Positions 42,823 through 52,587 of a stretch of 64,000 nt of DNA are shown in pieces. This DNA is from Bacteroidia bacterium. GTDB taxonomy: Bacteria; Bacteroidota; Bacteroidia; J057. The notes under the pieces were generated by a model. That model saw only the letters and a program-made list of their open reading frames with translations, was not told where the DNA came from and ran no database searches. The stretch spans positions 2,108,001 through 2,172,000 of the forward strand of contig JAWKNO010000001.1 in assembly GCA_041391665.1 (NCBI GenBank), in the 5' to 3' direction. Each line of letters opens with the position of its first letter. Positions within the stretch are counted from its first letter, which is position 1. Made by a program: the position numbers and the translations under genes.

Positions 42823-44091
42823 TTATTTCGTCTGCGCTGGTGCATATGGCCCATACACAGCATCCCGAAATTTTTTGTGCACCACACCTGCGAAAGGCAT
42901 AATCTGGACAAATAACACAGCTGTTAAGTCATTTACGGGATCAACCCAAAACAGTGTACTGGCAGCGCCATCCCAGAAAAATTCACCCACTACGCCATTG
43001 TTTTCCTCTGCCGAAGCAGGTGGTCGCATTCTCACGGCTAAGTCGATCCCGAAACCGACCTGTCCTTTGCTGGGGAGCCACATGCGTTGTGAAATGCTGT
43101 CATCCAAATGATTGGTGGCCATAAGTTTCACCGTTTCAGGTTTCAGCACAGTAGCTCCATCCAATGTGCCTTCATTCACCAGCATACGGGCAAACCGCAT
43201 ATAGTCGTCCACTGTGGAGGTGAGTCCCCATCCCCCGGGAGTCAGCGCTAAATGATTGATGTTAAAAGCATGTGCCTCTTCATCAGGCAGTTGTGTGAGT
43301 ACTCCATCGACGTTTCTGTACATAGCAGACATTCGGCTGCGATCACTTTCCGGAACAAAATATCGGGTCTCGCTCATCTTCAGTGGTGTGAGCACTTTTT
43401 CCTGTAAATAATCGGCATAAGGCTGGCCAGACAACCGCTCGACCAGAAAAGCCTGTACATCAACCGAAGGGCCATAAGCCCACTGAGTGCCCGGCTGGAA
43501 CATTAAAGGTAGTTTGCCCATTTTTTCGGCCATCTGTACGAGTGTGTTTTCTCTGTTCAGTGGATCAGCTTCTCTGTACAGGTCCCCCAAAACGGGCATA
43601 TTGGGGTTATTGATAAATCCTGCCGTATGGCGGGTAATGTCTCGGATGGTGATAGGACGGTCGAGTGGTTCGAGAATCATTTCTCCTGTGGCCGAGTCCA
43701 TCCCGGCATACACCTGCATATCCGCAAATTCGGGTGCATACTTGGAAAGTGGGTCATCCAGCTGAAATTTCCCTTGTTCATAAAGGGTCATCAATGCAGT
43801 ACCCGTCACGGGTTTCGTCATTGAGTAGATGATGGCAATGGTATTTCTGTCCATAGGCACTTTGGTTTCCCGGTCTGCGTAGCCAAAGGCATTAAAATAC
43901 GTCTCATTATTTTTTTCGAAGATCAACGCTGAGGCACCAGCTACAATACCCGATTCCACCAGACTGTTGAGGGTGGAATCAATTCGCGCTTTGGTTTGTT
44001 CGGTGATGATCTTGGATTCGTTTTCTTTGGGGGTGCTGCATGCCATCATACACAGCAGCGAAAGGAGTAGAATGCTTTTCGTAGTATTCAT
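42823..44091 (-). CDS. Serine beta-lactamase-like hydrolase, lipoprotein
   Basis: A class C beta-lactamase/esterase-fold protein of about 422 aa. ATG 44091 gives a lipoprotein signal (LLLSLLCMMACSTPK, Cys18); the frame is open to 44250 but the extra part is not signal-like. Catalytic motifs: S-x-x-K in IIYSMTKPVTG, Y-x-N-type motif in QWAYGPSVD (Tyr-Gly-Pro) and a late H/K-x-G-like LTPGGWGLTSTVDD or FGIDLAVR region. Such proteins act as esterases, D-peptidases or amidases and are common near glycan loci. True antibiotic hydrolysis is not implied. Confidence 0.85.
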   Translation of the reverse strand: MNTTKSILLLSLLCMMACSTPKENESKIITEQTKARIDSTLNSLVESGIVAGASALIFEKNNETYFNAFGYADRETKVPMDRNTIAIIYSMTKPVTGTALMTLYEQGKFQLDDPLSKYAPEFADMQVYAGMDSATGEMILEPLDRPITIRDITRHTAGFINNPNMPVLGDLYREADPLNRENTLVQMAEKMGKLPLMFQPGTQWAYGPSVDVQAFLVERLSGQPYADYLQEKVLTPLKMSETRYFVPESDRSRMSAMYRNVDGVLTQLPDEEAHAFNINHLALTPGGWGLTSTVDDYMRFARMLVNEGTLDGATVLKPETVKLMATNHLDDSISQRMWLPSKGQVGFGIDLAVRMRPPASAEENNGVVGEFFWDGAASTLFWVDPVNDLTAVLFVQIMPFAGVVHKKFRDAVYGPYAPAQTK

Positions 44092-44445
44092 AACAGTAGA
44101 GGTAGGATTGCTTAATATGTGTTTTTCGGATTGAGGAGGTTTGGTAAAATAAATCCGATACTTAAAGATAGTGAAAATTTTGGGTTCACAAATTAAAGGT
44201 GAGGGATGAACCATCGTGCCATGGGGGGCCTTCATTTCCCAAAGACGCAAAGAAAGCGGGTGATAACCCCACTCAATCGTCGAATAATCACCTCGTTTTG
44301 CAGAACGACGGGCCTGCCTCGCAGAGAAAACAATCTAAACCCGTAATTTATCGTCAATTTTTATCGTCTCATCGCCGGTTCTGACAACCGCAACAGTTTA
44401 TTTTTCATCTATGTATTAAATTGTGCTGCTAAATAATCCGAAAAT
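44092..44445. other. Intergenic region without a visible gene
   Basis: 354 bases between divergent genes. It includes CGCAAAG-like words near 44237 and an AT-rich stretch before the ABC ATPase start; I see no RNA gene, clear repeat or palindrome. Confidence 0.5.
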
Positions 44446-45333
44446 ATGAATCTGGTTATCTCCAATCTTACCCAAACCTATCCCAACGGTGTGCAGGCGC
44501 TGAAAGGGGTAAATCTGAATATTCCCACCGGTATGTATGGCCTTCTGGGACCCAATGGTGCCGGAAAATCGACCCTCATGCGGATTCTCGCTACCCTTCA
44601 GGAACCTGATGCCGGGGAAGTCTGGCTTGGCGATATCAATGTCCTGACCCAAAAAGATGAAGTGAGAAAGGTGTTGGGTTATCTGCCGCAGGAATTTGGT
44701 GTCTATCCCAAAGTGAGCGCAGAAGTACTGCTCGATCACCTTGCAGTGCTCAAAGGGGTAACTCAAAAAGGTGAAAGAAAAGATCTCGTCGAGCAACTTC
44801 TCCTCAAAACGAATCTCTACGACGACCGAAAGAAAAAACTCGGTGGCTACTCCGGCGGTATGCGCCAGCGTTTTGGCATTGCCCAGGCTTTGTTGTCCAA
44901 TCCCCGCCTCATCATCGTCGATGAGCCCACCGCCGGCCTCGACCCCGCAGAGAGAAACCGCTTCCACAACCTGCTCAGCGAACTGGGCGAAAATGCTGTT
45001 GTCATTCTCTCCACCCATATCGTCGAAGATGTGACCAAACTCTGCACAGACATGGCCATTATCAATAAAGGCGAAATCCTGATGACCGGCCACCCTGCCG
45101 AAGCCGTAAAAAACCTTGCCGGAAAAATCTGGCGGGTGGTCATCGACCGCGAAGAACTCGAAGATTTCCGCAATAGCTATACTGTCATCTCCGATCAATT
45201 AATGCCTGCCGGAAAGATGCAGCTGGATGTATTTGCCGGAACAGATCCCGGTGAGAAATTCCGGGCGGTAGAACCCGACCTGGAACACGTGTATTTCTCC
45301 CACATATTTGGCGGTCAGCGCCAGGCTGTTTAG
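44446..45333 (+). CDS. ABC transporter ATP-binding protein
   Basis: A 295-aa ABC ATPase that powers the fusion permease encoded next. Walker A GPNGAGKST (residues 35-43), Q-loop LPQEFGVYP, signature YSGGMRQR, Walker B LIIVDEPTAGLDP and H-loop LSTHIVED are all complete. The C-terminal ~80 residues (KIWRVVIDREELEDFRN...) are the usual regulatory tail of ABC-2-type ATPases. The following gene starts 36 bases later and supplies the membrane partner. Confidence 0.94.
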   Translation: MNLVISNLTQTYPNGVQALKGVNLNIPTGMYGLLGPNGAGKSTLMRILATLQEPDAGEVWLGDINVLTQKDEVRKVLGYLPQEFGVYPKVSAEVLLDHLAVLKGVTQKGERKDLVEQLLLKTNLYDDRKKKLGGYSGGMRQRFGIAQALLSNPRLIIVDEPTAGLDPAERNRFHNLLSELGENAVVILSTHIVEDVTKLCTDMAIINKGEILMTGHPAEAVKNLAGKIWRVVIDREELEDFRNSYTVISDQLMPAGKMQLDVFAGTDPGEKFRAVEPDLEHVYFSHIFGGQRQAV

Positions 45334-45369
45334 GTAATTCGTCTTCACATATTCAATCGCTACAACACT

Positions 45370-48300
45370 ATGTTTACGGAAATACTTCGTTTCGAATTGT
45401 ACTACAGGTCTCGAAGACCTGCTACCTATATATATTTTGGTCTCATGTTTTTGCTGGCATTTGGTGCTATTGCATGGGAAAACCTGACCGTCGGCGGCGG
45501 CACTGGACTCGTAAAGGAAAACGCACCTACCGTTCTGTCTATGGGAATGGTTATTCTGTGTGCAGTCCCCGGATTTTTTATCTGCTCTGCCATCATGGGG
45601 GTACCGGTACTCAGGGATTTTGACCACCTCACTTTCCCCATGATTTTTACCAGCCCCATCCGAAAAATCGATTATCTGGCAGGGCGTTTTGCCGGTTCTT
45701 TTCTGACTGTATTTTTTGTCTTTCTGGCGGTTCCGCTGGGGTATATGATCGGTTCTGTCATGCCGTGGCTGGATCAGGAAAAAATGCTCCCTTTTAACCT
45801 CTGGCATTTTATTCAGCCGTTTTTCTTGTTTGTTGTCCCCAATCTGCTGATTTCAGGTACTTTGTTTTTTATGGGCGGTGCTCTAAGCAAAAGGTTATTG
45901 TTTGTATTTGTGCAGGGCGTAGGGTTGCTGACTTTTTATATGGTGGGGGCGAATATCAGCCAGGAGCTGGACAACCGGGTAATGGCTGCCCTATTGGATC
46001 CCATTGGATTGAATCTCCTGAACGTGACTTCTCAGTATTGGACCGTGATGGAGCAAAATACACAGCTCTATTCCCTTACCGGACTGGTACTTTGGAACCG
46101 AATCCTCTGGCTGGCCGTAGCGGTTGTGACATTCGCCATTACATTCCGCTTTTTTAATTATAAGATTGCGGGTAAAGGAAAAAAGAAAACCTCAGAAACC
46201 CGCGATTCCCTGGAGTTATTGCCGGTAGCACGGAATATTTCTCTGGTAAACCCTACAATCACAGAAGGACTTTCTACCAATATGCAGCGAATTTTCAGTC
46301 TCTCCCGCCTGTATTTTGCGGAGATCGTCAATTCGATTCCTTTCATCGCGATTACGCTGATGGGAATTATCCTGCTGGTACTCAATGCGTTTGAGTTCAA
46401 CTCGATGTATGGTACTGATGTGTACCCTACGACCTATTCGGTACTGGAACTGCTCAGTGAGTTTAATCTGTTTTTTGTGATTCTGATAGTCTTCTATACC
46501 GGCGAACTGATCTGGCGGGAGAGAGATATACGGATGAATCAGATTTACGATACCCTGCCTGTTCCCAATTTTGTAGGGCTGGCCGCCAAGTTCCTGGGTT
46601 TTATCTATGTGAATGTGGTGCTTCTGACCGTGTTGATGTTTACCGGTATCGCGATACAGGCGGCCAAAGGGTATTATAAGTTTGAGATACCTGTTTATCT
46701 CTCCGATTTGTACACAGATAAACTCGTGTTTATTATGTTGTTTACCCTGCTGGCGTTTTTTATACAGGTGGTCGCCAACCAGAAATATCTGGGACATGCG
46801 CTGATTATCCTGTTTTTTATGCTGGTATTTTTCGTTTTCCCGGAGATGGGGCTTGAGCATATCATGTTCAGGTTTGGTGCGATGGATCTTGGTACATTCT
46901 CTGATATGAACGCCTACGGGCATTTTGTTTCACCGTTTTCCTGGTTGTCGGTGTACTGGATAGGTTTTGCGCTGATCCTGTTTGCCCTGAGTGTGGTTTT
47001 TGCAATAAGGGGTACCGATGTGATTTTGAAAACCCGGGTAAAACTGGCAGGAATGCGCTTTTCCCGTCCGGTGATTGCGTTTACGCTTGCGGCATTGCTG
47101 ACTTTCACAGTGTCGGGTTGTTATATATTTTACAATACCAACGTGCTCAATGAATATCACAATTCTGATGAGCGGGACAAGCAACTGGCTGATTATGAAA
47201 AAACACTCAAAAAATATCAGGACATTCCACAGCCTAAAATCGTAGAGACCGGGCTAAACGTGGATATTTTCCCTTATGACCGCGATTTTGATGTGAAAGG
47301 GTATTATATTCTGAAAAATAAAAACGACGTTTCTGTCAGTCATATTCATATCCAGCATTCACCGGAACCGGGGATGAACATTAAAGCGCTGACCTTCACC
47401 CGCGTGGACACGATGCCCGCAGTGAAAACCGTCATTTCGGAGAATTATCCTGATTACAAATATTTTGTCTATGAAATCACCCCGCCGCTTGCACCGGGGG
47501 ACAGCCTCCGCATGGACTTCACCGGAGAGTTTCGCACCCAGGGTTTTGTGGAAGGCGGTTCCAATACCAGTATAGTATTTAACGGTACGTTTTTCAACAA
47601 CAACTACTTCCCCGGAATTGGTTATGAACCTGGCGCGGAATTGGCGGATGACGACGACCGGAAAAAACATGACCTTCCCAAAAAGGAGCGCATGCGCGAG
47701 CGCAATGACCCCATCGGACAAAAGATCAATCTCGTCGGAGACGACGCCGATCATATTCGCTTTGAGATCACCATGAGTACTTCTGAAGACCAGATCGCCA
47801 TTGCCCCGGGGTATTTGCAGAAGGAATGGCAGGAAGACGGTCGCAGGTATTTCCATTACAAAATGGACGCCCCGATGTTTAATTACTACTCCATGCTTTC
47901 TGCGCGGTATGAAGTGCAGCGGGAAGTGTACGAAGTTCCCAACGTGGGGCCTGTCAATCTGGAGATCTATTACAACAAAGGGCATGAGTACAACCTCGGG
48001 CGGATGATGGAGGGTATGAAACATTCGCTCACTTATTATTCTACACATTTTAGCCCTTATCAGTTTCGGCAGATGCGCATTCTGGAGTTTCCCCGCTATG
48101 GCACATTTGCGCAGTCCTACGCCAATACCGTTCCCTTCTCCGAAGGCATAGGATTTATCATGGACATAAAAGAAGACGATGTGGACATGGCCTATTATGT
48201 AACGGCCCACGAAATGGCGCACCAGTGGTGGGGACATCAGGTAACCGAAGCGCAGGTAAAAGGCAATGCCATGCTTTCAGAGACCATGTCGCAGTATTCG

Positions 48301-48996
48301 GCGCTGATGGTGATGAAGGAAAAATATCCGCCCGAAATGATGCAGAAGTTCCTCAAATACGAACTCGACCGCTATCTGCGCGGGCGAGCCGCCGAAACCA
48401 AAAAAGAAATGCCCCTCGAACTCGTAGAAGCCCAGGGATATATCCATTACCGCAAAGGTTCGCTGGTCATGTATGCCTTGCAGGATTATATTTCGGAGGA
48501 CAGTGTAAATGCCGCGCTTCACCGCTATGTAAAGGATTGGGCCTGGCGGGAAGACCGTTATGTAACGTCCGATATTCTGCTCGACTATTTCAGACAGGTT
48601 ACGCCCGACAGTCTTCAGTATATTATCACCGATTTGTTTGAGACGATTACGCTGTTTGAAAACCGCACCAAAACAGCGGCCTACGAAACCCTTTCCGACG
48701 GAAAATACAAGATTTCCCTTGACATCGAAACCATCAAATACCGCGCTGACAGCCTGGGTAACGAAACCGAAATTCCTGTCAACGATCTGATGGATATTGG
48801 TGTATTTGGAAAAACAGCTGCCGGAAAAGACACCCTCATTTACCTTCAAAAACACAGAATCAGAGGAAAGGAAAACCATTTTGAAATCGAAGTCGGAGCC
48901 AAACCCGTAAAAGCAGGTATTGATCCGATCAATAAGCTGATTGACCGGAACCCGGAGGATAATGTGAAAGAAGTTGAAAGTAAGGAAGCGATATAA
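45370..48996 (+). CDS. ABC-2 permease fused to an M1-type aminopeptidase
   Basis: A 1208-aa protein. The N-terminal half (~1-590) is a polytopic membrane part in two sets of about six helices (e.g. YIYFGLMFLLAFGAIAW, SFLTVFFVFLAVPLGYMIG, HALIILFFMLVFFVFP) with EC loops, as in ABC-2 permeases. The C-terminal half (~620-1190) is a gluzincin: HEMAHQWWGH with zinc His947 and His951 and catalytic Glu948, then Glu in LSETMSQY; the spacing HExxH-X19-E is one longer than canonical M1 (X18). The usual GAMEN exopeptidase motif is not recognisable; FSEGIGFIMD occupies its place. It probably exports or anchors a peptide and processes it outside. It pairs with the ATPase upstream. Confidence 0.88.
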   Translation: MFTEILRFELYYRSRRPATYIYFGLMFLLAFGAIAWENLTVGGGTGLVKENAPTVLSMGMVILCAVPGFFICSAIMGVPVLRDFDHLTFPMIFTSPIRKIDYLAGRFAGSFLTVFFVFLAVPLGYMIGSVMPWLDQEKMLPFNLWHFIQPFFLFVVPNLLISGTLFFMGGALSKRLLFVFVQGVGLLTFYMVGANISQELDNRVMAALLDPIGLNLLNVTSQYWTVMEQNTQLYSLTGLVLWNRILWLAVAVVTFAITFRFFNYKIAGKGKKKTSETRDSLELLPVARNISLVNPTITEGLSTNMQRIFSLSRLYFAEIVNSIPFIAITLMGIILLVLNAFEFNSMYGTDVYPTTYSVLELLSEFNLFFVILIVFYTGELIWRERDIRMNQIYDTLPVPNFVGLAAKFLGFIYVNVVLLTVLMFTGIAIQAAKGYYKFEIPVYLSDLYTDKLVFIMLFTLLAFFIQVVANQKYLGHALIILFFMLVFFVFPEMGLEHIMFRFGAMDLGTFSDMNAYGHFVSPFSWLSVYWIGFALILFALSVVFAIRGTDVILKTRVKLAGMRFSRPVIAFTLAALLTFTVSGCYIFYNTNVLNEYHNSDERDKQLADYEKTLKKYQDIPQPKIVETGLNVDIFPYDRDFDVKGYYILKNKNDVSVSHIHIQHSPEPGMNIKALTFTRVDTMPAVKTVISENYPDYKYFVYEITPPLAPGDSLRMDFTGEFRTQGFVEGGSNTSIVFNGTFFNNNYFPGIGYEPGAELADDDDRKKHDLPKKERMRERNDPIGQKINLVGDDADHIRFEITMSTSEDQIAIAPGYLQKEWQEDGRRYFHYKMDAPMFNYYSMLSARYEVQREVYEVPNVGPVNLEIYYNKGHEYNLGRMMEGMKHSLTYYSTHFSPYQFRQMRILEFPRYGTFAQSYANTVPFSEGIGFIMDIKEDDVDMAYYVTAHEMAHQWWGHQVTEAQVKGNAMLSETMSQYSALMVMKEKYPPEMMQKFLKYELDRYLRGRAAETKKEMPLELVEAQGYIHYRKGSLVMYALQDYISEDSVNAALHRYVKDWAWREDRYVTSDILLDYFRQVTPDSLQYIITDLFETITLFENRTKTAAYETLSDGKYKISLDIETIKYRADSLGNETEIPVNDLMDIGVFGKTAAGKDTLIYLQKHRIRGKENHFEIEVGAKPVKAGIDPINKLIDRNPEDNVKEVESKEAI

Positions 48997-49023
48997 ACTG
49001 AAAAAAGATCAAAATTAACAGAT

Positions 49024-49398
49024 ATGATCAAAAACCTTGAAATTGCTCAGATCCTTCGCTGGACAGCGAGGGTCTGGGGCATCCTGAGCCTCGCCTTTCT
49101 ACTCTTTATGATCGGCGGGCATATCTTCGGAGACGAACCGCAAAACTTCAACAACAACCGGGAGATCGTCAGCCTGATTTTTTTTCCGGGTGGGGTGCTT
49201 GCCGGTTTGCTGATTGGGTTTAGGTCGGAGAAATGGGGCGGGATAATCGCGGCGGTAAGCATGGCTGTGTTTTTTGTAATGGCTCCGAATGCCCTCAGTA
49301 CCGCCTGGTTCTGGCTCATTGCTGCACCTGCTGTATGGTTTCTGGCTTACTGGTTTTTCTTTGGAAGGAAGATCGTTGTAAACAAATTCCCATCCTAA
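49024..49398 (+). CDS. Small four-helix membrane protein
   Basis: A 124-aa protein with four hydrophobic segments (~18-33, 50-66, 72-92, 97-115) joined by short loops; ends YWFFFGRKIVVNKFPS. The start IAQILRWTARVWGILSLAFLLFM is like a family of small Bacteroidota membrane proteins of unknown function (DUF7670-like). It begins 27 bases after the ABC fusion gene and may be co-transcribed. No catalytic motif is visible. Confidence 0.65.
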   Translation: MIKNLEIAQILRWTARVWGILSLAFLLFMIGGHIFGDEPQNFNNNREIVSLIFFPGGVLAGLLIGFRSEKWGGIIAAVSMAVFFVMAPNALSTAWFWLIAAPAVWFLAYWFFFGRKIVVNKFPS

Positions 49399-49463
49399 AC
49401 TTCGGGGCCTGCATACTTCCTTAATTCCCCCAAATTGCTGAAATTGGGGGAGATTCATACTGC

Positions 49464-52400
49464 ATGCACCGGTACGCTTTCCTATTTCTTGGATTATTAT
49501 CAGGAACTCTCTTTCTCCGGGGGCAAACCATCACGCTGCCTGCCTTACATTACGCAGCGGAGGATGGATTACCTGACTCAAAAGTTCGTTGTCTGTTGCA
49601 GGACAGCCGCGGGTTTTTGTGGATAGGTACGGAAAATGGGCTTAGTTGCTTTGACGGGCGGATGTTTAATAACTACTTTTCCGGAGAAGGTACGGATCCT
49701 ATATCCGGCAATTATATCACTGCGATTACAGAAGACCGTACCGGGATCTTATGGATTGCGACACTCGATGGCGGGCTTACACGACTGGATATGGGTCAGC
49801 CTGAGGGAGATAGGTCTCGAATATTTTATTTCCTCCCCGACGATAGTACTTCCCTGCCTGTCAACCGGCTGCGCTGTCTGATAGATTTTGATGATGATTA
49901 TTTGCTGCTTAGTGGAGAGCAGGCACCGGTAGTTTTTGTAAATAAAAAAACTTTTCAGTTTCTCTCATGGAAAGGCGAACTCCCGCTCCATCCGTCCAAT
50001 GCCATCACCAGTCATGATCTGGGGAAGGGCTGGCTTCACTTCCTAAAGAAAATTGCACCGGGTGAAATTCTGATGTCATTTCTCAACAACCGCCGCGTTC
50101 TGGCAATCGATACACACACGGGGCAGCAGGTTCAGGGTTTTAATCAACCTGACTATTTCGCGGGAGACCAAACGTATGTCTGCATGGCATGGGATGAAAA
50201 ATACGCTTATGCCGGCGGCTGGCAAAATGGGATCACGTATTGGGAACGAGCGGGAGATGGCTTTACAGAAAAAATTCAAGTCCCCGACGAGGTTGAAACC
50301 TTGCTGATGTTTTCTCCGGGCAGACTCCTTGCCGGGGGCCATAACAAAGGACTGTTTGAGATAAATACAACAACCCGAAGTATTCAAAAAATAGATCTTT
50401 TCCTTAAAAAGGGTAAGCCATTGAATCCTGAGAGGATTATGGCAATGATCATGGATAAAGACAGCAGCATCTGGCTGGGAACCAATGCCGGACTTATTCG
50501 CCTGTCTCCTGGCAAAAAAAACAGCCAGACCGGTCTTCTGCTCCCTTCTGAAGACAGTAAGCTGATATTTGGAACCGGAATCTCCCCGGAGGGAAGGCCT
50601 ATGATCTTTTCGTCAAAAGGAATCTACGAACAGCAAGTTGAAAAAGGCGATTTTACCCTTCTTTCCTTCACATGGAAAAACCAGCCGCTTCAGGTTACCG
50701 GACTTGTAAAAACTTCCTCTTTCGGATGGGTAATGGGCACGGAAAACGGGTTGTTTTTTTATGACCCGGCAAACCGAAAAATTCGCCCTTTTCCTCCGCT
50801 TATGCAGGTTGAGGGTTATACACTGGTTTTTGATTTCTTTCAGATAAGAAATCTCTATGAAGATACGATTGCTGAAGAGCCGGTGATTGTCGCCGGTGTG
50901 CTGGGGTATGGGGTAATCGTCATCAACCTCGCAAAAAAGACGATCACGCTGTTGATCGACCAAAAGGATTGCAATACCTGCATCAAAATCAATCTTGTCC
51001 GAAAAGTTTTAAAAACGCCAGACGGGAATTATTGGGTTGCGACTTCACGCGGGTTGTACTACTGGGAGTTTGATCATAGAAGCGTTGGAGGCCTATTTGT
51101 ACCTTACTACCATTTGCCTGAAAATCCGCACTCTCTGTCATCTGATGATATCCTGGATATTGCGCTTGACGAAGAAAATACGCTTTGGGTAGCTACCCGC
51201 AATGGGCTTAATTCCATCGCGGGAACAGACATCCGGCGATATAAATTTCCAGTTTCACGCGGTAATGTTATACTCTCCGTCGTGCCCGCCGGCGGGCGAA
51301 ATGTGCTGGTATCCTCTACCGCAGGAATGGGCCTTTTTGATCAAAAAACCCAGAACTTCTCTTATATATCCGAAAGCAATGCTTCGGGTGCAGATGCCCC
51401 ATGGATGGCAGGTCGGGCCATAAGCAATCAGTCCGTACTCGTCGCAGGGCAAAATCACTGGGAAATAGTGCGGGTGGAAAATTTGCGCATATTGCCCGAA
51501 CCCCCCATCCCGTATCTGGTTGGGTTTTCTGTGAATAATCGCCCCCAAATGGGCGCTGAAGAATATACGCTGGGTTACCGGGATTATTTTTCTGCCAGAA
51601 TCAGCGCACTGAGCCTGAACCATTCTTCTGATTTTGATCTTGAATACAGGTTTGGCGCTATAGATCAGGTCTGGCAGGCATTGCCTGCCGAAGGAAGTAT
51701 TCTGATGTCGAACCTTCGCCCCGGAAAACACAATCTGGAAGTGCGTGTGGTCGCAAAAAATGGCGAAATTTTTCATGAGACTTCGATACTGCAATTGCGG
51801 GTGCGTCCGCCATTCTGGCTTTCCTGGCCATTCATTCTGAGTATGGTCGTGCTATTTACAGGTAGCGTATTTTCCTTATACCGGTATCGCCTGTTTCAGC
51901 ATCAAAAACGCCTTGCCATCCGCATGGACATTGCCAGCGACCTTCACGATGAGGTGGGTTCTGCACTGGGAAGTATTTCGATGGGCAGTGAACTCGCCGG
52001 GAAATTTCTGGAATCAGATATCGACAAATCAAAGCAGGTTCTGGAAAATATTCGTTCGATAACCGGAAAAACCCTGCAAAATATGGCCGACATTATTTGG
52101 GCCATTAACCCCAAACACGATCAGGGCGAAAAAATCACTGCCAAGATGCGGCAGGTAGGAAATGATCTCCTGGGTTCAGGGGGAATTGCCGTCACCTATA
52201 CTTTTGGCCCGGAAATAGAGCCTCTGCGCCTGTCCATGCATGCGCGAAAAAATATTATGCTCATCTACAAAGAGGTATTGCACAATATCACCAAACACGC
52301 ATCGGCTAATTCGGTCGCAATTGATTTTTTAATCTACCGGAAACACCTGATCCTCAAAATCAAAGATGATGGCAAGGGGTTTATTCCCGGTTCATATCCT

Positions 52401-52526
52401 GGCAATGGCCTCGGCAATATGCAGCGAAGGGCTGAACTTTTAGGCGGGAAGCTCGATTTGCATACGGAACCGGGAGAAGGTGTGGAGGTGATTTTAAAAG
52501 CCAATCTCCTCAAAATACGCGAGTAA
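49464..52526 (+). CDS. Propeller-type sensor histidine kinase (HisKA_3/NarL class)
   Basis: A 1020-aa membrane sensor. Signal peptide FLFLGLLSGTLFLRGQ; a Reg_prop propeller at ~25-700 with LQDSRGFLWIGTENGLSCFDG and several WVATRNGL-type strands; a Y_Y_Y domain (~705-785); a TM helix SWPFILSMVVLFTGSVFSLY (~790-812); a HisKA_3 dimerisation domain with phospho-His828 in IASDLHDEVGSALG; and a HATPase with DDGKGFIPG and GNGLGNMQRRAELLGG. Unlike the HTCS it has no receiver or DNA-binding part; HisKA_3 kinases pair with a LuxR/NarL or LytTR regulator, none of which is nearby. The signal is unknown. Confidence 0.93.
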   Translation: MHRYAFLFLGLLSGTLFLRGQTITLPALHYAAEDGLPDSKVRCLLQDSRGFLWIGTENGLSCFDGRMFNNYFSGEGTDPISGNYITAITEDRTGILWIATLDGGLTRLDMGQPEGDRSRIFYFLPDDSTSLPVNRLRCLIDFDDDYLLLSGEQAPVVFVNKKTFQFLSWKGELPLHPSNAITSHDLGKGWLHFLKKIAPGEILMSFLNNRRVLAIDTHTGQQVQGFNQPDYFAGDQTYVCMAWDEKYAYAGGWQNGITYWERAGDGFTEKIQVPDEVETLLMFSPGRLLAGGHNKGLFEINTTTRSIQKIDLFLKKGKPLNPERIMAMIMDKDSSIWLGTNAGLIRLSPGKKNSQTGLLLPSEDSKLIFGTGISPEGRPMIFSSKGIYEQQVEKGDFTLLSFTWKNQPLQVTGLVKTSSFGWVMGTENGLFFYDPANRKIRPFPPLMQVEGYTLVFDFFQIRNLYEDTIAEEPVIVAGVLGYGVIVINLAKKTITLLIDQKDCNTCIKINLVRKVLKTPDGNYWVATSRGLYYWEFDHRSVGGLFVPYYHLPENPHSLSSDDILDIALDEENTLWVATRNGLNSIAGTDIRRYKFPVSRGNVILSVVPAGGRNVLVSSTAGMGLFDQKTQNFSYISESNASGADAPWMAGRAISNQSVLVAGQNHWEIVRVENLRILPEPPIPYLVGFSVNNRPQMGAEEYTLGYRDYFSARISALSLNHSSDFDLEYRFGAIDQVWQALPAEGSILMSNLRPGKHNLEVRVVAKNGEIFHETSILQLRVRPPFWLSWPFILSMVVLFTGSVFSLYRYRLFQHQKRLAIRMDIASDLHDEVGSALGSISMGSELAGKFLESDIDKSKQVLENIRSITGKTLQNMADIIWAINPKHDQGEKITAKMRQVGNDLLGSGGIAVTYTFGPEIEPLRLSMHARKNIMLIYKEVLHNITKHASANSVAIDFLIYRKHLILKIKDDGKGFIPGSYPGNGLGNMQRRAELLGGKLDLHTEPGEGVEVILKANLLKIRE

Positions 52527-52587
52527 AACTCCTGATTTCTTCATATTGAAAATCTTAAAATGTTGTAAATTTGCCCAAAACAACTCT

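Noticed and set aside
42823..44250. Use of the longest serine-hydrolase start (44250)
   Set aside because: ATG 44091 gives a proper lipoprotein signal, while the extra 53 residues do not resemble a signal or domain.
44416..45198. A 260-codon minus frame across the ABC ATPase
   Set aside because: Shadow of the ATPase coding strand.
46216..46923. A 235-codon minus frame over the ABC permease
   Set aside because: Rich in His, Gln and Lys, opposite to hydrophobic codons; typical shadow.
49423..49450. CCCCCAA...TTGGGGG hairpin as a terminator
   Set aside because: No T run follows and it lies just before the kinase start; may be a chance or regulatory hairpin.
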